64,000 bases of DNA, taken from contig NZ_CP015411.1 of assembly GCF_001750165.1 (NCBI RefSeq), forward strand, positions 778,001 to 842,000, given 5' to 3'. A program made the position numbers and the translations under genes. Origin of the DNA: Pseudoalteromonas luteoviolacea (lineage in GTDB: Bacteria > Pseudomonadota > Gammaproteobacteria > Enterobacterales > Alteromonadaceae). The notes beneath the pieces are model-generated. The model did not search any database, had not been told where the DNA came from, and saw only the letters and a list, made by a program, of their open reading frames with translations. Shown here piece after piece: positions 51,843 to 60,428 of the stretch (its first letter is position 1; every line of letters starts with the position of its first letter).

Positions 51843-53501
51843 ATGAAATTATCAGCGCTATTAATCTCAAACTTCAAAGGTATTAAAGATGAGATCAAAA
51901 TTCTTATCGATAACATAGTTGTTTTAGTCGGCCCGAATAACAGCTGCAAATCAACTATTTTGGATGCTTATGAGTCTTATGTTTCAATGGGAGGAGCGTT
52001 GAGTTTGGATTATTTTCATGGCCGTGATCCAAGCACTCCAATTATCATTACAGGGATATTCACCGATGTTACGCAGGACGATATAGATACTTTAGGGCAA
52101 GAGTGGTTTTTACAAAATGATCCTGAGTTTGGAGACTGCGCGAAATTTCAGATACGTTGGGAAACACCTGAAGAAAATGGCGCTAAATATAGCTTTAGTA
52201 GCAAGACTATGGATTGGAAAAAAGGTGGTGCAGGAGGATGGGATACTTTACTTCAAAGTAGGCTACCGACACCAATCAGGTTAAATCCAAATGATGGTTA
52301 TGATGCACTCGAAAAAGTAGTGAAAGATCTGGCGTCAAAAAATGCAGCTCAGCAATTAAAAGATGATAAAAGTAAGGTGGCTGGCATTGTTTCTGAAATT
52401 GAAAAGTTAGCCAAAGAGGTGGATAAAGAGCTGGCTGGTAGCATAGGCCAACTAAGTGGAAAAATTGAATTAGAGTTGAATAAGCTATTTGAGGGCACAA
52501 CCGTTAGTTTTGAAACAGGAGTAGGTAAGTTTAAAGCCGAAGATGCGATCAAAGATGGTAGTAAGTTCTTCGTTAAAACAAGCAACCATCCATCCTCTTT
52601 AGAACATCAAGGAACAGGGTTGAAGAGAGCATTTTTATGGTCAGCGATAAATGCATTATGTAGTGAAGGCTTGTTTAAAAAAGGAAAAAAATTAATACGA
52701 GGTGAAACCCCAAAAGTACTGTTGATTGATGAACCAGAAATTAATTTACACCCGTCTATAATTCGTTCGGCAAGAAAAGCAATATACACTTTAGCTGATT
52801 TGGCTGGATGGCAAGTTATATGCACTACGCATTCTCCTATATTTATAGACCTCACACAAGATCATACAACCCTGATCAAGGTTTCAAACACCCAGCAGGG
52901 GGTTTACTACTTTCAAACAGACAAAGCCAAGTTTGACGATAATGAAAAAGACAATCTAAAAATGTTAAACCGATGCTGTCCCACAGTTAATGAGTTCTTT
53001 TTCTATCCTCATGCAATATTAGTTGAGGGAGATACCGAGTATTTAGCGTATCAATATATAATCGAAAAGACTGGTTTGGAAGGAAGTTACTGTGTTATCA
53101 ATTGTAGAGGAAAAGCAAATATCCCCACCTTTATCAAGATATTCAACCAATTCAATGCAAACGCAATTGCTGTTCATGATCTTGATACTAAGGTAAGAAA
53201 AGACGGCGCCGCAAATGGGATGTGGACAATCAACTTAAATATTCGTGAATTGGCTGATACAACAAATGGTCGCGTTAAAACTGTTGTACATAATCCAGAT
53301 TTTGAAGGATTCTATCTCAACGAGTCACCTACCAAAGATAAGCCTTACAACCTTTTTACTCATTTAACCGCAACTGATTTTGAGACTAGTGATAAATATA
53401 AAGAACTAAGAGAGTCATTAAATTCAATTATTAATGAAACTCATACAGGACTATATAACACTGTGGCTCAACTTGATGCGATGGTGGATAAGCCCAATTG
53501 A
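51843..53501 (+). CDS. OLD-family ATPase/Toprim nuclease
   Basis: A 552-residue protein; ATG at 51843 with AAAGGAT upstream. The ABC-type ATPase is split: Walker A 'VLVGPNNSCKSTILDAYE' (about 28-42), signature-like 'LEHQGTGLKRAFLWSAINAL', Walker B 'VLLIDEPEINLHPSIIRS' (about 292-309) and H-loop 'ICTTHSPIFIDL'. A Toprim domain follows (about 390-500): 'ILVEGDTEYLAYQYI' and 'AIAVHDLDTKVRKD'. OLD proteins are DNases of phage P2 and of Gabija-type defence. The Walker A has Cys where Gly is usual (S-C-K-S). No Gabija GajB helicase is adjacent, so it looks like a stand-alone class 1-like OLD. Confidence 0.85.
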   Translation: MKLSALLISNFKGIKDEIKILIDNIVVLVGPNNSCKSTILDAYESYVSMGGALSLDYFHGRDPSTPIIITGIFTDVTQDDIDTLGQEWFLQNDPEFGDCAKFQIRWETPEENGAKYSFSSKTMDWKKGGAGGWDTLLQSRLPTPIRLNPNDGYDALEKVVKDLASKNAAQQLKDDKSKVAGIVSEIEKLAKEVDKELAGSIGQLSGKIELELNKLFEGTTVSFETGVGKFKAEDAIKDGSKFFVKTSNHPSSLEHQGTGLKRAFLWSAINALCSEGLFKKGKKLIRGETPKVLLIDEPEINLHPSIIRSARKAIYTLADLAGWQVICTTHSPIFIDLTQDHTTLIKVSNTQQGVYYFQTDKAKFDDNEKDNLKMLNRCCPTVNEFFFYPHAILVEGDTEYLAYQYIIEKTGLEGSYCVINCRGKANIPTFIKIFNQFNANAIAVHDLDTKVRKDGAANGMWTINLNIRELADTTNGRVKTVVHNPDFEGFYLNESPTKDKPYNLFTHLTATDFETSDKYKELRESLNSIINETHTGLYNTVAQLDAMVDKPN

Positions 53502-53559
53502 AGTAAGTTTACTATGACATGACAGTTACGGTCAGGAGAACTGACCGTCAAGTTTCATT

Positions 53560-54764
53560 TTATACTGCTAGAAGCTCTATATTTTTTGCAATCATTTCTA
53601 ATGCTTCCCTTCGCTCATCCAAATAATCATATCTATCATAGATGCCTTCAACCCCTTTCAGCTTATGATTTAAGCATCGTTCGGCGATATGGCCAGCTAC
53701 ACCATTGCTTGCAAGTAGGCTTCGACAGGTGCGGCGCAGGTTGTGAACGGTAAAGTGGGGCACGGGCATTTTGTCCTTACGGAATAGCTTTTGAATGGCG
53801 GCATTGAGTGTGTCGGGGCTGATATGCCCAAAACGTTTGCTGGCTCTGCGGTTTGGAAAAACATAGTCAGAGCCAAACGCACGTATTTGCAACTCTTTGA
53901 GCCATTCAATGACGATGGGGCTTAATGGAACGGTGATGCCTCGGCCTGTTTTGCTGCGCTCCTGTGGGATATGCCAAAGCGCTTCTTTAAGATCAAACTC
54001 AGCCCACTTTGCGGCGATCAGTTCGCCTTTTCTGACACCTAAACACAGCAGCAGCGAAAAGGCTAAATAGTTGTCGCGGGTAAATTGGTCAGAGTTTTCC
54101 CGCAGGCATTGATACACTTTCTCTAGTTCTTCAAGTGATAGGGCGCGGCTACGGCTTTGCTCTACACCGCCCGCATCTGACACGTTAAATGCTTCAGCTG
54201 GGTTTGAGGTGCGTAAATCTAGCTTAATTGCGTGTCTGAATAGCTGCTTGCAGTACATGAGCGCGTCATTTGCAATGCTTGGGCGGTCACTTTGTGCAAT
54301 GCGTTGTATCGCGCCGCGAATATCTCTAGGGTTTACTTTTTCAATTGCTAACCCACCAAAATAAGGGGCGAGATCTTTGGTATAAATACGTCTGGGGATA
54401 TTTGGGTGCTTTAAACGCTTTTCAAACGCTTTTCGCATTCTTGCAGCCAGTCTTCGGCAAGATCATTGACGGTTTTTAAAGTTTCGTTATCGAGGCGCTT
54501 TCGTTCTTCTAAAGGGTCAACACCATCATTATTAAGATCGACTTTAATTTGTGCGGCTTTGAGTTTGGCTTCAACTAAAGAAATGTCTGGGTATTTACCT
54601 AAAGTCATTTCTTTGCGTTTACCGTGGCTCATATAACGAACAATGAAAAAAACACTCCCTTCAGCACTGACGCGAAAGTATAGGCCATTCCCTACTGCAT
54701 ATTTTCCAACAGCTTGATTTTTAATAAGGCTTTTGATTTTTTGAACTGTGATATTTACTGTCAT
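53560..54764 (-). pseudogene. Tyrosine integrase of the yicC element, frameshifted
   Basis: Two frames together encode about 400 residues of a P4-type integrase. N-terminal part (54764 to about 54435): 'MTVNITVQKIKSLIKNQAVG', 'LYFRVSAEGSVFFIVRY', 'LGKYPDISLVEAKLKA'. C-terminal part (from about 54434): 'KRLKHPNIPRRIYTKDLAPY', 'CLGVRKGELIAAKW' with Arg, 'HFTVHNLRRTCRSLLASNG' with HxLRR, 'HIAERCLNHKLKGVEGIYDR' and the nucleophile region 'YDRYDYLDERREAL'. All catalytic residues are present, but an 11-bp tandem duplication breaks the frame. It ends 197 nt before the yicC stop, directly beside attR. Integration at yicC fits IntMGI-like enzymes. Confidence 0.88.
54413..54434. repeat. 11-bp tandem duplication breaking the integrase frame
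   Basis: AAACGCTTTTC occurs twice head to tail. Removing one copy restores the frame as 'ECEKRLKHPNIPRR', so this duplication is the single cause of the break. Confidence 0.85.
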
Positions 54765-54782
54765 TTCAAACTCTTATGTGAG

Positions 54783-54857
54783 AAATGGTGACAGATTCCT
54801 ATAATTTTAGGACGATTTTCAGATTTTGAAAAATCTGTCACCATTCCTGTCACCACT
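54783..54857. repeat. Right subterminal repeats of the element
   Basis: AAATGGTGACAGATT (54783-54797) and AATCTGTCACCATT (54832-54845) are inverted repeats; the latter continues as a direct pair CTGTCACCA-N3-CTGTCACCA (54835-54857). These are close variants of the CTGCCACCA pair near attL. They probably bind the integrase or its directionality factor. Confidence 0.6.
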
Positions 54858-54960
54858 TTTGCTTAACAAAGAGCAACTCGGGGCAACAGGTTGAAACACG
54901 TAAAACTTATAACAACCAGATTTTAAAGGCTATTTTAACGCTCAGAAACAGCCTGAAACA

Positions 54961-54983
54961 TTATTCAATATTCTGGATCTGCT
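54961..54983. repeat. Right attachment site (attR) within the yicC 3' end
   Basis: The last 23 bases of the yicC coding region, beginning TTATTCAATATTCTGGATC. It is duplicated at 41392-41414 with one mismatch. yicC remains intact because the element brings its own copy of the gene end. Confidence 0.85.
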
Positions 54984-55821
54984 CACGCATTTGCTCAATC
55001 AGAACTTTTAGTTCTACCGCGGCATTGGTGATCTCAGCATTGATAGACTTAGAGGCAAGTGTGTTCGACTCACGATTAAACTCTTGCATCATAAAGTCTA
55101 AACGACGGCCGCATGCGCCACCTTTTTTCAAGATTTTATGCGTCTCTTTGACGTGAGATTTTAAGCGGTCTAGTTCTTCGGCAACGTCTTGCTTTTGTGC
55201 AAGGTAAATCAGCTCTTGCTCTAAGCGTGATTCATCGATGTCCGTTTGTAGCTCTTCTAGTTTTTGTGTGAGCTTGTCACGCTGCCATTTAGTTACTTCT
55301 GGCATGTGGCTTTCAACAACGTCGACTTGTTCAAGAATACTGTCTAGGCGAGTGGTGATCATGCTCTCAAGGTTTGCACCTTCAGATGCTCTTGCCGCTT
55401 TAAAGTCTTGTACGACTTCGTCAAAACCGGCAAGTAATGCACTGTTTACTTCATCTAAATCGACTTCTTCAGCTTCCATAACGCCTGGCCAGCGTAGGAT
55501 CTCTGTTGGGTTGATGTCGCCACCACTGATAGATTGCACCCACTTAGCGTTTTCTAAGATTTGTTTGGCTAGGGTTTCGTTAATAGACAGCTGACCAACA
55601 TGCGCTGGATTTGCTGCAAATTTTAAATAGACTTCTACTTTGCCTCGTTGCAGTTGCTTGCGAAGGCGTTCACGTACTACTGGCTCTAATGCCCTGAATT
55701 GCTCCGGCGCGCGGATAAATGTCTCGAGATAACGTTGATTGACTGAGCGGATCTCCCAAACCCCAGTGCCCCAATCGCCTTTTACCTCTTTTCGAGCGTA
55801 GGCGGTCATACTATGGATCAT
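54961..55821 (-). CDS. yicC: YicC family endoribonuclease-like protein
   Basis: A 286-residue protein starting 'MIHSMTAYARKEVKGDWGTG' and containing 'WEIRSVNQRYLETFIRAPEQ', 'RGKVEVYLKF', 'KKGGACGRRLDFMMQEFNRE' and 'TLASKSINAEITNAAVELKV', all conserved in the family. YicC proteins have been described as RNases involved in sRNA turnover. The 3' end is the attachment site of an integrated island. It is divergent from rph and, outside the insertion, would have gmk downstream as in many gammaproteobacteria. Confidence 0.95.
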   Translation of the reverse strand: MIHSMTAYARKEVKGDWGTGVWEIRSVNQRYLETFIRAPEQFRALEPVVRERLRKQLQRGKVEVYLKFAANPAHVGQLSINETLAKQILENAKWVQSISGGDINPTEILRWPGVMEAEEVDLDEVNSALLAGFDEVVQDFKAARASEGANLESMITTRLDSILEQVDVVESHMPEVTKWQRDKLTQKLEELQTDIDESRLEQELIYLAQKQDVAEELDRLKSHVKETHKILKKGGACGRRLDFMMQEFNRESNTLASKSINAEITNAAVELKVLIEQMREQIQNIE

Positions 55822-55937
55822 ATAAAGTTCCTATTTAATTAAGTTTGCGTGGCCATTATAGCCTAAGAAAAACGCTGCTCGATAGGTAAAGCTAAGATTT
55901 CTTTTGGTATTGCGTGGCATAGCGCAAAGGATCCCTT

Positions 55938-55943
55938 TATAAT
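55938..55943 (+). promoter_or_regulatory. -10 element before rph
   Basis: TATAAT lies 32 nt before the rph ATG. A TGGCAT at 55915-55920 sits 17 bp upstream as a poor -35. Confidence 0.5.
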
Positions 55944-55974
55944 ATTGCGAAACTTTGATGATAGGGGAACGTGG

Positions 55975-56688
55975 ATGCGTCCAAGCGAAAGAACTGCAAA
56001 TCAGATTAGACCTGTAACATTTACCCGTAACTATACAATGCATGCTGAAGGTTCCGTGCTTGTAGAGTTTGGCAATACAAAAGTGCTGTGTACAGCTACT
56101 GTGGAAGCGGGCGTACCGCGTTTTATGAAAGGACAAGGTAAAGGTTGGATCACTGCAGAGTATGGCATGCTTCCTCGCTCTACTCACACTCGTAATGGCC
56201 GCGAAGCTGCAAAAGGCAAGCAAGGTGGTCGTACGATGGAAATTCAACGCCTTATCGCGCGCGCTTTACGAGCTGCGGTTGATCTATCGGCGTTAGGTGA
56301 AAACACCATTACAATTGACTGCGATGTACTGCAAGCAGACGGTGGTACACGTACAGCATCAATCAGTGGTGCTTGTGTGGCTTTGGTTGACGCTCTGACG
56401 CACATGCGTGCAAAAGGCATGATCAATGCAAATCCACTTAAGTTCATGATTGCCGCGATTTCTGTTGGCGTATATAACGGTGAAGCGATCAGTGATTTAG
56501 AATACCTTGAAGATTCAGAAGCAGAGACTGACATGAACGTGATCATGACTGAAACTGGCAAGCTGATTGAAGTTCAAGGTACTGCTGAGGGCGAACCTTT
56601 CTCATTCGAAGAACTTGACGAGTTGCTGGCACTCGCTAAGCATTCAATTCGCGAGATCATCGATATTCAAAAACAAGCATTAGCGTAA
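55975..56688 (+). CDS. rph: Ribonuclease PH
   Basis: A 237-residue phosphorolytic 3'-5' exoribonuclease that trims tRNA 3' ends. It begins 'MRPSERTANQIRPVTFTRNY' at ATG 55975 with GGGGAA upstream; an earlier in-frame ATG would add ten unrelated residues. Core motifs 'GSVLVEFGNTKVLCTATVE', 'GMLPRSTHTRNGREAAKGKQ', 'MEIQRLIARALRAAVDL', 'DCDVLQADGGTRTASI' and 'EVQGTAEGEPF' are intact. It is cotranscribed with pyrE, 14 nt downstream. Confidence 0.97.
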   Translation: MRPSERTANQIRPVTFTRNYTMHAEGSVLVEFGNTKVLCTATVEAGVPRFMKGQGKGWITAEYGMLPRSTHTRNGREAAKGKQGGRTMEIQRLIARALRAAVDLSALGENTITIDCDVLQADGGTRTASISGACVALVDALTHMRAKGMINANPLKFMIAAISVGVYNGEAISDLEYLEDSEAETDMNVIMTETGKLIEVQGTAEGEPFSFEELDELLALAKHSIREIIDIQKQALA

Positions 56689-56702
56689 ACATTAGGTGAG
56701 TT

Positions 56703-57347
56703 ATGAAACAGTATCAAAAAGATTTTATTGAATTTGCGCTGGAAAAGCAGGTACTAAAGTTTGGTGAGTTTACGCTTAAATCAGGTCGTACTAGTCCTTA
56801 CTTCTTTAATGCTGGCTTATTTAACACGGGTCGCGACCTTGCGCGTTTAGGTCGTTTTTATGCTGCGGCACTTGAAGATGCAGGCATTGCCTATGACGTG
56901 TTATTTGGCCCAGCCTATAAAGGTATTCCAATTGCGACAACAACTGCAGTTGCACTGGCTGATCACCATGATAAAGACGTACCTTACTGCTTTAACCGTA
57001 AAGAGAAAAAGCAGCACGGTGAAGGCGGAAACCTGGTTGGCTCTGAGCTCAAAGGCCGTATTATGTTGGTTGATGATGTGATCACCGCAGGTACTGCAAT
57101 CCGTGAGTCAATGGAAATCATTAAGGCGAATGAAGCAGACTTAGCTGGTGTATTGATTGCCCTTGACCGTCAAGAAAAAGGTAAAGGTGAGCTTTCTGCA
57201 ATTCAAGAAGTAGAGCGTGACTTTGGCACGGAAGTGGTGTCGATTGTTAAGCTTGCTGATTTGATTACTTACCTAGAGCAACAAGGTAGTGCGTCTGAGC
57301 ATTTAGCGGCAGTGAAAGCGTACCGTGACCAATATGGTGTTGCTTAA
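56703..57347 (+). CDS. pyrE: Orotate phosphoribosyltransferase
   Basis: A 214-residue enzyme forming OMP from orotate and PRPP in pyrimidine synthesis. Motifs: 'GEFTLKSGRTSPYFFNAGLF', 'FGPAYKGIPIATTTAVAL', 'CFNRKEKKQHGEGGNLVG' and the PRPP site 'IMLVDDVITAGTAIRES'. Length matches E. coli PyrE. Order rph-pyrE is as in E. coli and ends with a terminator. Confidence 0.97.
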   Translation: MKQYQKDFIEFALEKQVLKFGEFTLKSGRTSPYFFNAGLFNTGRDLARLGRFYAAALEDAGIAYDVLFGPAYKGIPIATTTAVALADHHDKDVPYCFNRKEKKQHGEGGNLVGSELKGRIMLVDDVITAGTAIRESMEIIKANEADLAGVLIALDRQEKGKGELSAIQEVERDFGTEVVSIVKLADLITYLEQQGSASEHLAAVKAYRDQYGVA

Positions 57348-57372
57348 GTCTGTACTGAGTTAAATACTGATT

Positions 57373-57405
57373 AAAAATACCAGTCAACAGGCTGGTATTT
57401 TTTTG
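57373..57405 (+). terminator. Terminator of rph-pyrE
   Basis: AAAATACCAG and CTGGTATTTTTTT form a 10-bp stem with an 8-nt loop and a U run. Confidence 0.88.
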
Positions 57406-57493
57406 TCTGTGCAAAAGTGTTTTGCGTACAAAGTCAGCCTAGGCTCATTGGAGTATGTTACTCTAAGGGCAATTTTCATAACTAGCTGAACTT

Positions 57494-58843
57494 ATGCATA
57501 TTCATATTCTTGGGATCTGCGGCACCTTTATGGGGGGCATTGCAGCCATTGCACAATCTTTGGGCCATAAAGTCACAGGCTCAGACCAAAACGTTTACCC
57601 GCCAATGAGTACCCAACTTGAGTCTTTGGGTATTGAGTTAACGCAAGGCTATGATCCGGCTCAGTTAGAGCCAAGACCGGATGTGGTTGTGATAGGCAAT
57701 GCAATGAGTCGTGGCAACCCTTGTGTCGAGTATGTCTTAGAGAAAGGTCTGCCGTATACATCAGGGCCTGAGTGGTTAAAACAGCATGTATTGCAAGATG
57801 CTTGGGTACTCGCTGTTGCTGGCACGCATGGTAAAACCACCACGGCCAGCATGTTAGCTTGGCTGCTGGAATATGCGGGCCTTAAGCCCGGCTTTTTAAT
57901 CGGTGGCATTGTGCAAAATTTTGGTTTATCAGCACGAGTCACCGATACGCCATTTTTTGTTATCGAAGCCGATGAGTATGATACCGCTTTTTTCGACAAG
58001 CGTAGCAAGTTTGTTCACTACTTACCGCGCACGTTAATTCTTAATAACCTCGAGTTTGATCATGCGGATATCTTTGCTGACTTAAATGCCATCCAAACCC
58101 AGTTCCACCATTTGATCAGAACCCTGCCAGGGCAGGGAAAAGCGATTTATCCCGCACAAGATAGTGCAATAAATGAGGTATTAGCGCGTGGTTTTTGGAG
58201 TCAAAAAGAATCGTTAGGTGGGGATTGGTCGTATCAATTAACCGTGCCAGATGGCAGCCGCTTTAACGTGCTGCTAGAGGGCAAAGAAGTTGGTGAGGTA
58301 AACTGGTCTGCCATTGGTGAGCACAATGTGAAAAATGCCATTATGGCCATTGCAGCTGCGCGTCATGTCGGGATCCCTGTTGAGGTAAGTATCGAAGCAC
58401 TGCAAACTTTCAAATCGCCAAAACGCCGTATGGAACTTAAAGCCGAAATTGGCGGCGTGAGTGTGTATGATGACTTTGCGCATCATCCAACTGCAATAGA
58501 AACGACGCTTGCGGGACTTCGTGCCAAAGTGGGCAGTGATGAAATCATTGCTATTTTGGAGCCGCGCTCAAACACCATGAAAATGGGTGTACATCAAGAT
58601 ACGTTAATGAATGCGCTTGGCAACGCTGATAAAGCCTTGGTTTATGAACCACAAGGCCTTTCATGGTCTTTAAAAGAAGCGGCACAAAAAGCGGGTCGCC
58701 AATGTTTTGCGAGTACAGATGATATTATTAAGTACGTCACTTCGCAGGCCAAGCCAAATCAGCATATTTTAATTATGAGTAACGGTGGGTTTAATGGCAT
58801 TCATGATGCCCTTACTGCCGAGCTTAAAAAGGTAATGTCATAA
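57494..58843 (+). CDS. mpl: UDP-MurNAc:L-alanyl-gamma-D-glutamyl-meso-DAP ligase Mpl
   Basis: A 449-residue Mur-ligase-family enzyme that recycles the murein tripeptide by joining it to UDP-MurNAc. N-terminal 'MHIHILGICGTFMGGIAAIA' (Rossmann), ATP-binding 'VAGTHGKTTTASMLAWLLEY', 'VIEADEYDTAFFDKRSKFVH', 'LNNLEFDHADIF' and a C-terminal 'YDDFAHHPTAIETTLAGLR', 'EPRSNTMKMG' are typical. It is cotranscribed with ubiX, 4 nt downstream. Confidence 0.95.
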   Translation: MHIHILGICGTFMGGIAAIAQSLGHKVTGSDQNVYPPMSTQLESLGIELTQGYDPAQLEPRPDVVVIGNAMSRGNPCVEYVLEKGLPYTSGPEWLKQHVLQDAWVLAVAGTHGKTTTASMLAWLLEYAGLKPGFLIGGIVQNFGLSARVTDTPFFVIEADEYDTAFFDKRSKFVHYLPRTLILNNLEFDHADIFADLNAIQTQFHHLIRTLPGQGKAIYPAQDSAINEVLARGFWSQKESLGGDWSYQLTVPDGSRFNVLLEGKEVGEVNWSAIGEHNVKNAIMAIAAARHVGIPVEVSIEALQTFKSPKRRMELKAEIGGVSVYDDFAHHPTAIETTLAGLRAKVGSDEIIAILEPRSNTMKMGVHQDTLMNALGNADKALVYEPQGLSWSLKEAAQKAGRQCFASTDDIIKYVTSQAKPNQHILIMSNGGFNGIHDALTAELKKVMS

Positions 58844-58847
58844 ACAT

Positions 58848-59465
58848 ATGTCACAATTTAAAGATCCTATTACGTTAGCGTTTAGTGGCGCATCTGGTGC
58901 GCCATATGGTCTGCGTTTGCTAGAAGTTTTGGTCGCACTTGATTATCAAGTTTTCGTGCTTATCTCCAGCGCTGCACGCGTGGTACTGGATACTGAGTCC
59001 AATGTAAAACTCTCTGGTAATGAAGCCAAAGCCACTGAACAGCTCAGTGCGTTGTGTAATGCCAAGAAAGGCCAAATTCAAGTCTTTGGGAAAGACAACT
59101 GGTTTAGCCCTGTAGCATCCGGTTCTGCCGCCCCGAAAAAAATGGTGGTGTGTCCTTGCAGTGCTGGAAGTGTGTCAGCGATTGCATTGGGCGCATCAGA
59201 TAACTTACTTGAGCGTGCAGCGGATGTGGTGATCAAAGAGCGTGGGCAGTTAATATTGGTACCACGAGAGACGCCATTTAGCCCGATCCATTTAGAAAAT
59301 ATGCTTAAGCTGAGCCAATTGGGCGTCACTATCATGCCTGCTGCACCAGGCTTTTATCATCAACCACAGTCAATCGAGGATTTGGTTGATTTTATGGTGG
59401 CACGGATTTTAGACCATCTAAATATCGAACATAATCTGGCAAAACGCTGGGGATATGGCGACTAA
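58848..59465 (+). CDS. ubiX: Flavin prenyltransferase UbiX
   Basis: A 205-residue flavoprotein that attaches dimethylallyl to FMN, producing the prenylated FMN used by UbiD decarboxylase in ubiquinone synthesis. Motifs: 'TLAFSGASGAPYGLRLLEVL', 'ASGSAAPKKMVVCPCSAGSV', 'ADVVIKERGQLILVPRETPF', 'HLENMLKL' and 'PAAPGFYHQPQSIEDL'. No ubiD is adjacent. It starts 4 nt after mpl. Confidence 0.94.
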   Translation: MSQFKDPITLAFSGASGAPYGLRLLEVLVALDYQVFVLISSAARVVLDTESNVKLSGNEAKATEQLSALCNAKKGQIQVFGKDNWFSPVASGSAAPKKMVVCPCSAGSVSAIALGASDNLLERAADVVIKERGQLILVPRETPFSPIHLENMLKLSQLGVTIMPAAPGFYHQPQSIEDLVDFMVARILDHLNIEHNLAKRWGYGD

Positions 59466-59507
59466 ATTGTTTGAAAACACATTATGGGGATTGGGGCTCC
59501 GAAATAC

Positions 59508-60428
59508 ATGACAACTGCATTAAGTATAAAAGGCTTAAAGAAAGTCTATAAAAACGGTGTTGAAGCCGTGAAGGGCATAGATTTAGAGGTGCAAGAAGGG
59601 GATTTCTTCGCATTGCTTGGCCCCAATGGGGCGGGCAAGTCGACAACGATTGGGGTGATTGCCTCTTTGGTGAATAAGACCGAAGGTGAGGTCAGTGTTT
59701 TTGGCTACTCTATTGATACTGCATTAGAAGATGCGAAATCTGAGCTCGGTTTAGTTCCTCAGGAATTTAATTTTAGCCAGTTCGAAACGCTTAACCAAAT
59801 TCTGGTGAATCAAGCGGGTTACTATGGCGTGCCTCGTCAAGTTGCGCATCAGCGCGCCGAGAAATACCTTAAACAACTAGGGCTGTTTGATAAAAAAGAT
59901 AAACAAGCACGTACCTTATCTGGTGGTATGAAACGCCGCTTAATGATTGCCCGTGCACTGATGCATGAACCAAAGCTATTAATATTGGATGAGCCCACGG
60001 CCGGTGTGGATATAGAACTAAGACGCTCGATGTGGGATTTCTTGCGTGAAATTAACAGCCAAGGCGTCACCATTATCTTAACGACCCACTACTTAGAGGA
60101 AGCTGAGTTATTGTGTCGTAATATCGGCATTATCGACAAAGGGGTTATTGTTGAGAACACCACGATAAAAGCGCTGTTAGCAAAACTAGATAAAGAAACC
60201 TTTATCCTAGATTTGCAAGCTCCCATCAAGCCTGTGTCGCTGTCAGGATATCAGTTTACCTTGATTGATGATCACACGCTTGAAGTCGAAGTGGAGAAGT
60301 CACAAGGGCTTAGCGGAGTCTTTGCGCAATTGAGCGAGCAGGGCAATACAGTGTTAAGTATGCGTAATAAAGCGAATCGCTTAGAGGAGCTATTTGTGGG
60401 GTTATTAGAGCAGGGGCGCAAGCAATGA
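59508..60428 (+). CDS. yadG: ABC transporter ATP-binding protein YadG
   Basis: A 306-residue ABC ATPase. Start at ATG 59508 ('MTTALSIKGLKKVYKNGVEA') matches E. coli YadG; an ATG eight codons earlier is possible. Walker A 'LLGPNGAGKSTTIG', Q-loop 'LVPQEFNFSQFETL', signature 'LSGGMKRRLMIARALM', Walker B 'LLILDEPTAGVDIELRRSMW' and H-loop 'TTHYLEEAELLCRNIG'. The C-terminal extension 'VLSMRNKANRLEELFVGLL' is characteristic. With the overlapping permease gene it forms an ABC-2 exporter of unknown substrate. Confidence 0.93.
   Translation: MTTALSIKGLKKVYKNGVEAVKGIDLEVQEGDFFALLGPNGAGKSTTIGVIASLVNKTEGEVSVFGYSIDTALEDAKSELGLVPQEFNFSQFETLNQILVNQAGYYGVPRQVAHQRAEKYLKQLGLFDKKDKQARTLSGGMKRRLMIARALMHEPKLLILDEPTAGVDIELRRSMWDFLREINSQGVTIILTTHYLEEAELLCRNIGIIDKGVIVENTTIKALLAKLDKETFILDLQAPIKPVSLSGYQFTLIDDHTLEVEVEKSQGLSGVFAQLSEQGNTVLSMRNKANRLEELFVGLLEQGRKQ

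Larger units (their letters stand above)
41392..54983. mobile_element. 13.6-kb integrative element in the 3' end of yicC
   Basis: Flanked by a 23-bp direct repeat of the yicC 3' end, with an integrase gene next to the yicC-side copy and similar CTGYCACCA repeats inside both ends. Cargo: two lipoproteins, AlpA-like regulator, ParA/partner, nuclease pair, toxin-antitoxin, Rep/J-domain gene split by an IS, zinc-ribbon protein and an OLD nuclease. The yicC 3' end is known as the integration site of mobilizable genomic islands of the MGIVflInd1 type in Vibrio, so a relative of those is likely. No conjugation genes are present, so it could move only with help. The integrase is frameshifted, which probably fixes it in place. 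Confidence 0.85.
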
